Notes: a model not told the origin generated them from the sequence alone. A DNA stretch of 64,000 nt from Ricordea florida (GCA_949710005.1 OX453272.1:12866088-12930087); one strand, 5' to 3'; shown: positions 10,706 to 21,304, counted from the stretch's first letter. Numbers and translations: made by a program.

Positions 10706-10768
10706 CAAATCCTGCAGATCAGAGAACTCCCCTTCTTCGTCTTCAGTGGCTGCTTCCTCGTCACTACC
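10706..10768 (-). CDS. Host-gene exon 4 (acidic, 21 codons)
   Basis: On the minus strand TTTTAG precedes and GTGAGT follows a 63-nt open segment (GSDEEAATEDEEGEFSDLQD, then L). It is a phase-0 exon, the same phase as the two exons found upstream at 21305-21469 and 22163-22498. That makes it the likely continuation of the Tudor-knot-like gene. The intron between this exon and 21305 is about 10.5 kb, almost filled by a Ty3/gypsy element. The exon is too short for domain assignment; the acidic composition suggests a disordered linker. Confidence 0.5.
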
Positions 10769-11008
10769 CTAAAAGCAGAGTCTATCAACTTTAAGTGATT
10801 TGGACAAAAAGTCTTAAACACCGTGTTCATGTACATAGTGTGTAAGAGAAATTTTATTGTTGAGTTCATTATGGCAGAATACCATGGGCTCCTGCAGAAA
10901 ACATATATTATTTGCCTCTCGAAAGGATTCTGAATAAACGGGTCAGAGGCACAAAAAAACTGATTAGTTATTTACGGGTACTTTTACCATTTTCATATAC
11001 TTCACGTT

Positions 11009-11401
11009 TTATAATAATACTTTATTCAAATACATATATGCATATAAACAAAATACATGATACATATATGAAAAGGTACCCGAACTAAAATTCAAAAGTA
11101 TTATGAAAGAATAGTAAAAGTGATACTTATAAAGGTGAAAGTATGTACAATGGAAATTAGCGACTGTGTCAATAATTGTTAACCATTTTTTAAAGGCAGT
11201 TTTGAATTTGTTAACATTAATTTTGTCAGTACAAAAATGGCCATTTGGCAAACTGTTCCTGTCTTTAACGATTCTCACGAAAAAGGAGTACTTAAAGGAG
11301 TTAACTTTACCTAATTTAGTTTGCATTTTGTATGGATGGTTGGCTCTAGTGTTTTTACTTTTACAGAACTCGGGAACTTGGGAAATCATTAAGACTATCA
11401 A
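11009..11401 (-). pseudogene. LINE 3' end fragment
   Basis: The frame starts in NTRANHPYKMQTKLGKVNSF and continues FKYSFFVRIVKDRNSLPNG then INVNKFKTAFKKWL, the C-terminal block shared by many jockey/CR1-like LINE ORF2 proteins (compare the block in the LINE at 61.98-62.26 kb). The remaining ~50 residues are low-complexity, so the coding end is near 11165. RT and endonuclease are absent: a 5'-truncated copy lying next to the 3' LTR of the gypsy element. Confidence 0.7.
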
Positions 11402-11479
11402 AGAAACGCGATAAAATGAAAATTAAACGCGTGCGTGACATCTTTCTCCGTCGCAATTTTAATGTATTGTGACGATATG

Positions 11480-11595
11480 TGTAATGTTATGGCAAAGATC
11501 AGAAAGATAACTTTTCATCCCAGCTAACGAGTACAAGCACACGTGTATATTCCGTCTCATCCTCCTGCGCATGCTCAAAACCTGATATGTTTACA
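11480..11595 (-). repeat. 3' LTR of the gypsy element
   Basis: A 116-bp copy beginning TGTAATGTTATGGCAAAG and ending GATATGTTTACA on the plus strand. It is preceded by ATATG, the target duplication. Four substitutions separate it from the 5' copy, suggesting moderate age. Confidence 0.92.
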
Positions 11596-11737
11596 TCTCC
11601 TCCCTAAAACTTTGCCAGGTGAAAGAAACAAACTTGGTCTCTAAATTGGAACCTAAGTAATGCAAGTATTGTTCAAATTGAATCCAACGCAACAAAATTC
11701 TCAGACGGTTAAGCCGAGTTGTTCTGATTAACAAAGT

Positions 11738-12600
11738 TTAAAAGTCCAGCCTTGATGGCTTCTTTACAACACGACCACTTCTGGTTGTCAGATGTTGATC
11801 GGCACTTCCCTCACCAACTGTAGCTGGTTTCTGGGGTGTCTGGGGTAATCCTGGTGACGGGACTTGGTGAGATGTAAATGTAGGTGCACTGGGCTGTGGT
11901 GGATTGTCTTGGCTACAGAGCAGTTGACCTTCAAGGCTTGGTGCTACTTGGCCTGACGGTTTTAACTGTATTCTGTTGCGCCTTAGTTCAGAACCACTGT
12001 TTGTCTCTACAATGTAGGATCTTGGCTGGTTCATTTGCTCTTTCAGTGTTGCTGGAGTCCAGGTCTTGGTTTTTGGTTGAAACACCGACACTGGTTGGCC
12101 TGGTACCAGCTTTTGTAGCTCACGTGTGGACTTGCCATCATGCTGCTGTTTCTGAACATCTTGGCGGTGCTGCAGCTGATCTTGGTGGCATTCTTTTGCT
12201 TGTGACCGTTGGAGTCGTCCACTGCTGGGTAGTTGTGTGCGATATTCTCTATTGTTCAGTAACTTGGCTGGTGATGGTAAGTTGCTATCAACTGGCGTGG
12301 TCCGGTATGACAAGAGCGCAAGATACAGGTCCTGTCCTGCAACCTCGACTTCCTTAGAAGGTTCTTTACGGTTTGTACCATCCTTTCTATGAACCCATTG
12401 CTCTTTGGATACACTGGTGAGCTAGTAATGTGATTGATACCCCATTGGTCACAGAACGCTGCAAATTCCTTGCTGTTGTATTGAGGGCCATTGTTAGATA
12501 CCACGGATTCTGGTATACCATGTTCTGCAAAGATTGATTTGAGGTGGTTGATTAACGATGGGGTATTTGCTGTAATAGTCTGCGACAGTAAGCGGCTGTA
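11738..12600 (-). pseudogene. Gypsy integrase (C-terminal half) and tail
   Basis: Continues the pol gene beyond the LINE. From 12600 the frame reads TITANTPSLINHLKSIFAEH, VVSNNGPQYNSKEFAAFC and SSPVYPKSNGFIERMVQTVK: the second Asp is changed in the usual DNG motif (SNNGPQ), and the catalytic Glu lies in the NGFIERMVQ block. A frameshift near 12310 leads into the frame ending at 11738, with SYRTTPVDSNLPSPAKLLNN, then a basic C-terminal domain. The Asp-to-Asn change would inactivate strand transfer. The frame joins in register with pol upstream of the LINE. Confidence 0.85.
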
Positions 12601-12618
12601 AAAACTTTACTGCAGCTT

Positions 12619-13522
12619 ATGTCTGCTAACCTATTTAAGAGAAAAGTTCGGTCACCATCTGCAGACGTTTATGTCAAAATACCTGAAGAAAAAAGGACGG
12701 GAGACCACACTGTGTCAGAATATAGTGGAAGGTGAGACGAAGGGTTGGGCCGACCACCTGCAATGGCGGCAGAGATTGCCACAAAGATGGACTTGGTACT
12801 GCATAAATTGGATAATATAGAGAGCAGGCTGAACAGTGTATGCTCGTCAGTAGCCAACATCGAAGAAGCGTTAACCAACCTTGAAAAAGATGTTGCGGAC
12901 CTGAAAGTTAAAACTGAAGGCAACGAAACAGACGTAAGCCAGCTCAAAGAAAGGGTGGATTTTAACGAGGGAGATATCGCAGTGGCGAAGCATGATGCGG
13001 CGGCTGTAAAACTAGAAGCAGAGAAACTTAAAATGAACCTGCTGTATTTTGAAACTTACAATAGGAGAGAAAATTTAAAGTTCTTCGGAATAGAGGAAAA
13101 TACAAGCAACGTCGCCGAAGGTACCAGAGACACGAACATGATCGAAGATACGAAGCAAGTCATGTACAACTTTCTAGAGCAAGAGTTGAAGATCAGCAAT
13201 GCTAGAGACAGAATAGAGTTCCAAAGGATCCACCGTCTGGGTAAGCCAAATAACAAAGGTCCTAGACCAATTATTGCTAGATTTCTGCGCTACACTGATA
13301 GAGAAGTCACAAGCCCGCAAGCATCTGAAGGAAAAAGATTTCTCCGTCTTCGATGATATTCCTAAGGAACTTTATGACTTAAGGAAAAAACAGCGAGAAA
13401 AACTTAAAGATGCGAGGAAGAAGGGTCACACAGCGTTTTTCAGTAAGAAATATCCGGACAGATTTATATGTTGATGGAAAATTTATTTCTCAAGATGAGC
13501 CTTTCGCTTAATTTTCAAATTT
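12619..13522 (+). pseudogene. LINE ORF1 protein (coiled coil + RRM-like)
   Basis: The ATG at 12619 starts MSANLFKRKVRSPSADVY, with an in-frame TGA at 12733-12735, then MAAEIATKMDLVLHKLDNIE. A heptad-rich coiled coil (about residues 45-130) leads to the RRM-like core NLLYFETYNRRENLKFFGIE and the basic IHRLGKPNNKGPRPIIARF. After a frameshift near 13310 the C-terminal domain continues HLKEKDFSVFDDIPKELYDL. A second shift near 13464 gives YVDGKFISQDEPFA-stop. L1-type ORF1 proteins trimerise through the coiled coil, bind RNA and act as nucleic acid chaperones. One stop and two shifts make it non-functional. Confidence 0.8.
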
Positions 13523-15732
13523 ACATATGTAGATTTTGGACAGGTCAACTTTCGGTAACCCAGAGATGCGGAATCATTAAATTAATCCCCAAAAAAGATA
13601 CAGAACCTTACTTTATTAAGAATTGGAGACCAATAACCCTTTTGAATTGCGACTACAAAATCGCGACCAAAGCTATTGCGAACAGATTAAAAAAAGTTTT
13701 ACCGAACGTTGTAGATAACGATCAAACTGGATTTCTTAAAGATAGGTTTATCGGGGAGAATATTAGACTCATTGATAGCATAATCCACTACGCATTTGCT
13801 AACAAAGAACCTGGTCTTCTACTTTTTCTTGACTTCGAAAAAGTATTTGATACAGTGGAGTGGCCTTTCATTCAAAAAACATTTAAATATTACAACTTTG
13901 GACAATCACTAATTAACTGGATTAAACTATGCTACCATAACACAGAAAGCTGCATTCTTAATAACGGATGGGCCAGCGACTTTTTTAAGCTCGAAAGAGG
14001 AGTTAGGCAGGGCTGCCCTCTTTCTCCGTATCTTTTTATTCTCTGTGTTGAGGTTCTAGCGGACGCAATCAGGAAAAACCAAAATATCAAAGGCATCTTT
14101 GTGAATGAAAGTGAAATAAAAATTAGTCAGTATGCAGATGACACCACTTTAATACTCGATGGTTCTAGGGAATCTCTTACATCTTCTCTGCATATATTGG
14201 ATAATTTTCAACGGGTGTCTGGTCTTAAATTAAATAACAAAAAGACGGAAGCCCTTTGGATTGGTGCTAATGCCGAAAAAGAAGACAAATTATGCCCAGA
14301 AAGAGACCTAAAATGGGTTAAAGGAAAGACCAAAGCGCTTGGAGTATGGTTCTCGACTAATCTCGACCTAACCGCAGAGCTGAAATTCAACGAAAAATTG
14401 ATAAAAATAAAAAATAGCCGAAGCTGTTGGGAGTGTCGTCAACTTACCCTTTTTGGAAAAATTACTGTTTTAAAAAGCTTAATTGCGTCCCAACTTGTAT
14501 ACATTTTGTCTCCCCTCACGACTAATTACCGTGTCTTAAGGGAAATCAATAGTCTCTTCTATGATTTCTTATGGGACGGTAAAGGCGACAAAATTAAGAG
14601 GGAAGTAATGATTAATGACTATGATAAAGGCGGTTTAAAAATGATTGATATTGAATCTTTCAATAAAGGATTGAAAACTACCTGGGTCAAAAAATTTACT
14701 GATGTAAACAATCACGGAAAATGGAAACTTTTTTTTGACTTAGAACTCCGAAACTACGGCGGCAGAGCCTTTTTCAGCGGCAACCTTAGCAAAAGTGACT
14801 TGTCAAAGTATGTCAATTTATCCTATCCATTTATAGTGGAAATCTTAAATATTTGGTCTGAAATCACTTTCGAGAATAATACAGACCGTTTTCGCTCACA
14901 GAGCCTTTGGCACAACTCCCTTATAAGAATTGATAACAGACCAATCTTTTACGAAAAATGGCAGCAAAAAGGGATAAACAGGGTTTCGCATTTGATGAAA
15001 GATTCAGCTAACTTTCTATCCTTTTCTGAATTCAAAGATCGGTATAGTATCACTGAAACAAATTATCTTGCTTTTTACAGGCTGTTATCCGTTTTAAAAC
15101 AAAAAATCAAAGTACCCTTATGCAATAATACAAATATACAATACGAAAGCTTTTATACGAAATTTATGAAAGCAAGTAAACCAAGCAGACAGGCCTATAA
15201 AAAAATAATTGGTCTTAAACAAAGGTGTCCAACTAATATTCAAGAAAAATGGGCTAGGGATTGTGCCTTTAAGGCTCATGAACCAATAGACTGGGGTGCG
15301 GCGTACCAGCTATCTTTCCAGTGTACAAGATCTACAAAACTAATTGTATTTCAATTTAAATTGCTGCATAGACGATTGGCAACTAATGACTTTCTTAAAA
15401 AAGTAGGAATAAAAGATAACGACCTTTGTAGTTTCTGCAAAATTGAGAAAGAAAGCCTAATTCATCTTTTCTGGTCCTGTAGAGTTGTCTCTACTTTCTG
15501 GCAAAGCTTTAAGAAGCTTCTTGTAAGTCAAAATCCTGCGTTGAGAACATACAACCTTTCTTTAAATACAGCTTTAGGTCTAAGGCCAGACACATCAAAG
15601 AATAAACAGAAACTTAATTTTAATCTTCTTGTGGCGAGATATTATATATGGATCTGTAGGACACGCAACTTGTCCCCTGAAATGAGACATTTCTCTGTCT
15701 TTCTGGCGTGTTACAACAGCCTCAAAACTTGA
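13468..15732 (+). CDS. LINE ORF2: reverse transcriptase and C-terminal Zn-knuckle, endonuclease deleted
   Basis: A 754-codon open frame. RT blocks in order: KLIPKKDTEPYFIKNWRPIT (fingers), TGFLKDRFIGENIRLI, LLLFLDFEKVFDTVEWPF (first Asp), RGVRQGCPLSPYLFILC and SQYADDTTLIL (catalytic Asp pair), then the thumb. The C-terminus has a Cys/His motif, CSFCKIEKESLIHLFWSC. L1-type ORF2 normally starts with about 230 residues of EEP endonuclease; here only about 30 unrelated codons precede the RT, directly after the ORF1 stop. An internal deletion therefore removed the endonuclease. The start codon given is only the first in the frame. The RT frame itself has no stop. Confidence 0.88.
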   Translation: MLMENLFLKMSLSLNFQIYICRFWTGQLSVTQRCGIIKLIPKKDTEPYFIKNWRPITLLNCDYKIATKAIANRLKKVLPNVVDNDQTGFLKDRFIGENIRLIDSIIHYAFANKEPGLLLFLDFEKVFDTVEWPFIQKTFKYYNFGQSLINWIKLCYHNTESCILNNGWASDFFKLERGVRQGCPLSPYLFILCVEVLADAIRKNQNIKGIFVNESEIKISQYADDTTLILDGSRESLTSSLHILDNFQRVSGLKLNNKKTEALWIGANAEKEDKLCPERDLKWVKGKTKALGVWFSTNLDLTAELKFNEKLIKIKNSRSCWECRQLTLFGKITVLKSLIASQLVYILSPLTTNYRVLREINSLFYDFLWDGKGDKIKREVMINDYDKGGLKMIDIESFNKGLKTTWVKKFTDVNNHGKWKLFFDLELRNYGGRAFFSGNLSKSDLSKYVNLSYPFIVEILNIWSEITFENNTDRFRSQSLWHNSLIRIDNRPIFYEKWQQKGINRVSHLMKDSANFLSFSEFKDRYSITETNYLAFYRLLSVLKQKIKVPLCNNTNIQYESFYTKFMKASKPSRQAYKKIIGLKQRCPTNIQEKWARDCAFKAHEPIDWGAAYQLSFQCTRSTKLIVFQFKLLHRRLATNDFLKKVGIKDNDLCSFCKIEKESLIHLFWSCRVVSTFWQSFKKLLVSQNPALRTYNLSLNTALGLRPDTSKNKQKLNFNLLVARYYIWICRTRNLSPEMRHFSVFLACYNSLKT

Positions 15733-16057
15733 GCAGCGTCAAATGATAATCTTTAGAATTCTAAGAGGGTGATAATTAAAAATTAAACGTATATACCAAC
15801 AAGCAACTGCTTAAAAAAGAAAGTAAACAAACAAACGAAGAAAACCCTAAGGCTAACACGTGTATTGTATGTAAGTAGTAAGTAGTTTTTTAATTAATTA
15901 ATTAATCTATTAATACAATGTAACTTATTGTAGTGTAAGTAATGTAAGTAATTGTATTGTAAGTAATTATCTAGTAAGTGATGTAGATAATTGATTTGTG
16001 ACTGTACACTGTTGGGACAAATAAAGATTGTTGAACTAAAAAAAAAAAAAAAAAAAA

Positions 16058-18529
16058 GTATTGAGCACCTCCATAGTCGAACAAATCACATCCAAGCCTC
16101 TGCCATGGATAACTGGGTACATTGTGTGGATGCAATGTTTCTTTTGGTTGCTGTTTGGAAAACTGTGCACATGTCGGACAGTTCTCTGTCATCTGTTTGA
16201 TGTCCCTTGATATGCCTGGCCAAAACAGGCTGTCCCTTGCTCTCAGGAGACACTTCTCTGTTCCCGTATGACCTTGGTGTATAATTTGTAACATCTGTGG
16301 GTGTAGCTTACTGGGAATTACGAGTTTGTGTCCCTTGAGAATGAGGCCATTTTCAACACTCAGGTCCTCTCTGAAGTTCCAGAACTCTTTCAGGTCTTGT
16401 GGGTACTCATTTGGATATTCTGGCCATCCATGATACACGACATCTTTTAAGTGACCGAGTACAACGTCTTGATCAGTGTACTCTCGTACTTCATCTAGTT
16501 TGGCAGGGCTGGCTGGCAGTGTTCGAGAGATTGTGTCCAGTTCCACCACGGGGACTTGGTTGTCTTCTGCAGGGGACTCCATGTGGCTAATCCTGGAAAG
16601 GACGTCTGCTATCACGTTGCTTTTTCCTTGAATGTACCTGATCTCCACGTTGTATTTGGCCATTTTAAGTAGGAGCCTCTGAAGGCGTGGTGGTGCGCTC
16701 GATATGCTATTCTTCCAGATGCTTTCGAGCGGCTTGTGGTCAGTTTCGATGACCACCTTCTTACCAAATACGTAGTGGTTAAGCTTTTTAAGCAACCAAC
16801 AGGCAGCGAGTAACTCTCGCTCTATGTTGCTGTATCGAGACTCAGTTTCAGTTAGGGATCGACTGGCATAGCACACTGGTTTGCCCTCTTGCATCAGCAC
16901 ACATCCATTGCCTTTAAGGCTTTCATCAGACTGGATTAGGTTCTCCTTTTCTGGGTCGTAATAGGCTAGGACTGGTACTTCAGTGATTGCTTGTTTGAGG
17001 TTCTGAAATGCCCTTTGGTGTTCTGGTTGCCACACGAATGGTACATCTTTTTTCATCAGCTGTCGCACAGGTTCTGACACTTGGGCTAGAATGGGTGAGA
17101 ACCTGTTCAGGTAGTTAATCATGCCCAAAAAGCACTGCAGCTCTGTAAGGTTCTTCGGGGATGGCATATCACGGATTGCTTTGATTTTGGTTTCGCCAGG
17201 GCGGATCCCATTGGGGGTCCATGTGAGCCCGAAGAAGGATGCTTCCTTCACTTTAAACTGGAATTTGTCCGAGTTAAATCTCACATTGTTCGCTCTTGCT
17301 CTGTCAAGGACAGTGAGTATGTGCTGATCATGTTGTGCTTCGCCCGTGCCATAGACAAATGTGTCATCTGCAATACCGCTGAGCCCTTCAAGTCTGCCAA
17401 AGACCATATCCATTTTTTCTTGAAACACATCTCCACTGCACGTAAGGCCAAATGGAAGTCTTGTCCATCTATGCTTTCCCCATGGGGTGTTAAAGGTGCA
17501 CAGCCTACTGCTTTCCTTGTCAAGACTAACTTGCCAAAATCCACTGCGTGCATCAAGGATACTGAAGTGGGTGGAGCCGTTGACTTTCGGTATCACATCA
17601 TCTATGGTTCTCAGATAGTAGGGGTTGCGCTTGATTGCTTTATTGAGATTCCGAGGGTCCAAGCACAGACGGATCGACCCGTTGGGTTTGATGGTGACCA
17701 CAGCAGAGTTAACCCAAGGGGTATATTCATCTTGGACCTCAACCAGAATTCCAGATTCTTTTAACTGGTCTAGCTCTTCTATGTAGGCTTTCTGTAGTTG
17801 TACTGGAACCTGTCTTGGAGCATGCTGTACTGGGGGAATGCCAGGGTTAGTTTCGATGTGGTATGGGGGTCCTGGAAAGCAGCCAATTCCTGTAAAGACA
17901 TCCTGATATTCTTCCAACAAATAGTCCTTTGTCAGTGGGAAGGGGTGTTGTTTGCCTCTGATGTCAAATAGTTTGACAGTATTTGCATTGGGCATGGGCT
18001 TTTCACTTTGTACAACATTCTGGGTGGTTGCATTTGTGCTGGCTGTGACTGGCCAGTTGAGCTTTAGGAGGTTCAGATCTTGTGCAGACATGTTACCAAT
18101 TATGGCAGGGCCATCAACGTCAACAACTTCTGCTTGGATAACTCTAGGGTTGGAATTGTTAGGACCCTTCACATATATTTGGCAAGATCCAAGATTTGGG
18201 ATCTCGGCTCCGCCATAAGCAGTTAACTTCACTGTAGGTTGTTGTAAGCTTAGTGTCTCAGGGCTTAGTTGCTTGTATAGGGACTTGGGTATAATGTTTG
18301 TTTCAGCGCCTGAGTCTATCTTACAGAGTGCATTCATTTGTTTTCCTTCTGGCATCAATGCAAAGGAGACTTCTAGCGGAGCCTTTTCTCTACAGGATAC
18401 AACGTCTACACTCATGGCCAGGGGTGTTGCTTCAATTGGGCCCAGGAACACATAATCATCTAATGATTGGGTAGGCTCTGACTCAGGTATGGCGTTGTTA
18501 TTACTAGTATCTTCCATTACGACTTCACG
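16058..18529 (-). CDS. Gypsy pol: protease, RT, RNase H and integrase N-terminus
   Basis: From 18529 the frame reads REVVMEDTSNNNAI, then the aspartic protease (ALCKIDSGAETNIIPKSLY, later PAIIGN). RT follows with SGILVEVQDEYTPWVNSAVV, LCLDPRNLNKAIKRN, FSILDARSGFWQVSLD (first Asp), RLPFGLTCSGDVFQ and the catalytic IADDTFVYG. RNase H shows QSDESLKGNGCVL and TDHKPL. The integrase zinc finger is HPQMLQIIHQGHTG...CPTCAQ. Pol is interrupted in the integrase core after GGAQY, where the LINE poly(A) begins. No internal stop occurs in these ~820 codons, so this part is well preserved. Codons are in register with gag and with distal integrase. Confidence 0.9.
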
Positions 18530-20138
18530 CCGGTTTAAGTGTGTCTTTCTGAAATGGGTGATACTGCTGGATTTTTTTGCTTGAAGGCTCAGTTTATTCC
18601 TTTGGGCATTACCTTCGGCAGTTGCTGAAAATGTGTCGGGCACTTTCGGTTTTATTCGTTTCGAAAAAGGTGAGATATTTTGGAAGAAGACCAGGAAGAA
18701 GGCGGAAGCGACTTCAAAAGACTGGAACAATAGCGCAATTAAGCTACCTTGAGTGAACGGAATTGCGAACGTATCCTTTTGTTCTTAAACTTGTAAATGA
18801 ACTCCAGAATCTGCAGACATTTTGTGGATTCGTTTTTTTTTTTCGCAATGTATTTTGAGCTTTCATATGTCTTTACCAATAAAGAGCGTGTTCATAGCTT
18901 TAAAAAGAGATCTTGAACGAGTTACTTTGATCGCCGTAGGGGAGATTAGTTTTGTTTATTGCCGAACGGCGGGCCCGATTCGCGAAGTTAATTATTATGT
19001 GTAGCCATGATCTTCTGACTCACGTTTTGTTCAACGCAGCATGCGTTGAATCGAATGCCTAGATCGTTTTAATGACTTTAAACTTTTCCTTTTGGCTACA
19101 AGTGTTTAATTGAAGAAGTTCCAAAAGCATATAAAAGAGATATAAATGAGAATTCATTTCTCTGTACAAGCCGAGTGAGTGGTTTGTTTACAACTCGGGC
19201 GCGCGGGCCCCCTAACCTTTGAAGTGTTGTCTTGAACGTCTTTGAAGTAGTCTGTTCCCCCAGAATAAAAGAAATTATTTTATCAGCTTTATTTCCGAAC
19301 AAGAAAGCGATTAAAACCTTGATTTATGTGTTTGTGAACGTGGGGAGCTCTATCTCTGGCCACGAATTAAGCGGCCCAATTAAGCCTTGCGTGCGCGTAT
19401 TTGTTGAAATTCCGACAGTCGTCACACTATAAACACACAAGTATACGCGCCGTTTTTTGTTTTTTTTCCATCAAGAATCATCAAGCTTACTATAAAAGAT
19501 TTTACGCAAAGAAGAGTAAAATTTAAAGCCCAAGAAACACGAAACAAAAGAAAAAAGCCAAAGAAAGACCAGCTATCAACTTCGAAGTTGGGTTGTAAAG
19601 TACACTTTCCTGGTTTTGTTTATGCTTGCATGTGTCATGACTCGTATCAAAAACCCGGCACAATAAAATCGCATTTCATTTCCTTCCTTGAATAAAATGT
19701 CTCAGAAAACTAAGAGGAAAGTGTACAGTCATTAAAGACTCTGATTTATTTCTATGTGATATTTCCTTTGAAATGATTGCTCGCTTTGGTTGCATTGAAA
19801 ATATTTACATCCGGTTATACGCGAGCTTGCTTTGCGCGCATCCACTCGCTGTTAAAAAGTATGCGGTTTTAAATTCGATCAGTTATAGACTAATTAGCCA
19901 CGCACTGAAAGGCATAGGAAGTAAAATCAGTCAAGCAGATTCCCAGGAGATTTTATTCAGTCTGATAACAAAAGAAATACATCTCACCTACATCAAAGCG
20001 GTTGTGCTCTTCACGATCTTCGGAAGGATGCTGGCTAGTCGGCAAATGCTTCGGAATGAATAAGCAATGAGTTTAAACAATAGCTTGAATATATGAATGC
20101 TTAATAACCTCAAAATTTGAGGTACACATTTAGACCGG
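18530..20138. mobile_element. 1.6-kb insertion between gypsy gag and pol, short TIRs
   Basis: The plus-strand left end CCGGTTTAAGTGTGT and the inverted right end CCGGTCTAAATGTGT match at 13 of 15 positions. Removing 18530-20138 joins gag (codon at 20141-20139, ending ...HYNSA) directly to pol (REVVMED..., codon at 18529-18527) with both in the same frame, which supports the boundaries. No target duplication is evident. The interior has no recognisable gene; ORFs at 18822, 19232 and 19773 (plus) lack motifs. It could be a non-autonomous DNA transposon or a filler insertion. Confidence 0.65.
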
Positions 20139-20975
20139 AGCGGAGTTGTAATGTTCAATCTCATGCACATCCTTCTCTTTAAGTTTTGAAAAGCATACCT
20201 TGGCAAGGTGTCCCACCTTTTGGCAGTAATGACACGTTGCATTTCTTGCTGGGCACTGTTCATGAGAGTGAGGGCCCCAACCACAATTCCTGGAGAGCTG
20301 CGTTTTTCCTGACTTGTTGCCTTTTGGGTTTTGCCTTGATCCACCGGCTACTGGGTTCAGCTGGTTGCTTTGGAATTGGTTTCTCGTGGTTGAGCTAACA
20401 GGGTGTACTGCTGATACTACTGGGTTCATTAGCTGAAGCTGCTTGTCTGCTGATTCGTCTGCCTTTGCCATTTCTCTAGCTTTACTAAATGTCAGAGCAT
20501 TTCCTTCTTTGAAACACTCCTTTCTGACATGGTCTGAATTCATGCCGAGTACAAGGAAGTCTCTCAAGAATCGATCATGATGTTCCAATGGATAGTTGGC
20601 TTCTTTGACAAGGATTCTAAGCTTTGCAATAAATTCTTCTAATGATAGTGTACCTTGTCGAAGATTGTGTAGCTCCCAGGTGGCGATCAGCTCGTTTGAG
20701 TGAGGTTTCACGTAGTTTTCGAATTTCTTCCAGTAGTTTTCCAGTTTCTATTGTTCGTCTGCCGAGAGGCCCCAGCTGTTGAACAGCTCCAAGCCATGCT
20801 CACTGGCCCAGTAAAGCGGGTGCTTACACTGAATCTCTTTGTCAATTTTGGCCATCGGGCCCGTAAAGAGCAGTTCACAGCGTTGTTTTCACATTTTGAA
20901 GTGTGAGTATAGGTTTTCGTGCGTGCTCCAGTCCATGGTTGGACCCTTGTCAATGAATGAGGCGCTGGCGGCCAT
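20139..20975 (-). pseudogene. Gypsy gag
   Basis: The ATG at 20975 begins MAASASFIDKGPTMDWSTHE. Two in-frame stops follow: TGA after YSHFKM and TAG after LSADEQ. The capsid-like region then reads NELIATWELHNLRQGTLSLE and FRDFLVLGMNSDHV-like sequence, followed by a CCHC zinc knuckle (CHYCQKVGHLAKVC) about 25 residues before the insertion point. Gag packages RNA and forms particles. Stops show the copy cannot make full-length Gag. The first half of the gene would be missed if only the open part (from 20711) were called. Confidence 0.85.
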
Positions 20976-21077
20976 GTTGTTTTCTTGAATCGATCGTACA
21001 AGTGTCGTTCGGAAATTACGTCACTCTTCCACCTTCTCCAGTGTATCGAGCTAAATGGTATGTTTGGTTACTTCACG

Positions 21078-21095
21078 ATCCCGCTTCTGACACCA
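21078..21095 (-). other. Gypsy primer-binding site
   Basis: Immediately inside the 5' LTR the element strand reads TGGTGTCAGAAGCGGGAT. It complements a tRNA 3' end (CTTCTGACACCA), which best fits a tRNA-Leu acceptor end. The tRNA identity is inferred from memory of Leu tRNA 3' ends. Confidence 0.75.
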
Positions 21096-21211
21096 TGTAA
21101 TGTTATGGCAAAGATCAGAAAGATAATTTTTTATCCCAGCTAACGAGTACAAGCACACGTGTATATTCCGTCTCATCCTACTGCGCATGCTCATAACCTG
21201 ATATGTTTACA
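21096..21211 (-). repeat. 5' LTR of the gypsy element
   Basis: 116 bp, TGTAATG...TTTACA in plus orientation, followed by the ATATG target duplication. It should hold the promoter and polyadenylation signals, but at this length no TATA box is obvious. Confidence 0.92.
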
Positions 21212-21304
21212 ATATGTACATTCTGCACAAAAAATCAACCACTTTTGTTTCGTGGTTTCTTCCTACGTTTTGAGATGATGGAGAAATGATAAATGGATAC
21301 TCAC

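Larger units (their letters stand above)
12601..16057 (+). mobile_element. L1-like LINE inserted in the gypsy integrase, internally deleted
   Basis: A plus-strand LINE with ORF1 (12619 to about 13520), ORF2 RT part (13468-15732), a ~300-bp 3' UTR and a poly(A) tail (16038-16057). Gypsy coding sequence resumes in frame immediately on both sides (GTA at 12598-12600 and at 16058-16060). The endonuclease portion of ORF2 is missing, so the copy cannot be autonomous. The very short 5' leader before the ORF1 ATG suggests a nearly full 5' end or slight truncation. Confidence 0.88.
11480..21211 (-). mobile_element. Ty3/gypsy LTR retrotransposon, complete ends, doubly nested
   Basis: Two 116-bp direct repeats (11480-11595, 21096-21211) have TG...CA ends and differ at about 4 positions. 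The flanks are the identical pentamer ATATG (11475-11479 and 21212-21216), a perfect 5-bp target duplication. The minus-strand order is 5' LTR, leader with primer-binding site, gag, protease-RT-RNaseH-integrase, polypurine tract (AGGGAGGAGA just before 11595) and 3' LTR. A LINE (12601-16057) sits inside integrase and a 1609-bp insertion (18530-20138) splits gag from pol. The element lies in an intron of the minus-strand host gene, in the same orientation. Confidence 0.92.

Noticed and set aside
11884..12357. 157-codon plus-strand ORF
   Set aside because: Antisense shadow of the well-supported gypsy integrase tail.
17321..17764. 147-codon plus-strand ORF
   Set aside because: Antisense of gypsy RT; hydrophobic, motif-free.
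19600..19726. 12-bp inverted pair GTACACTTTCCT / AGGAAAGTGTAC
   Set aside because: About one such pair at this spacing is expected by chance in a window this size; no TE features around it.
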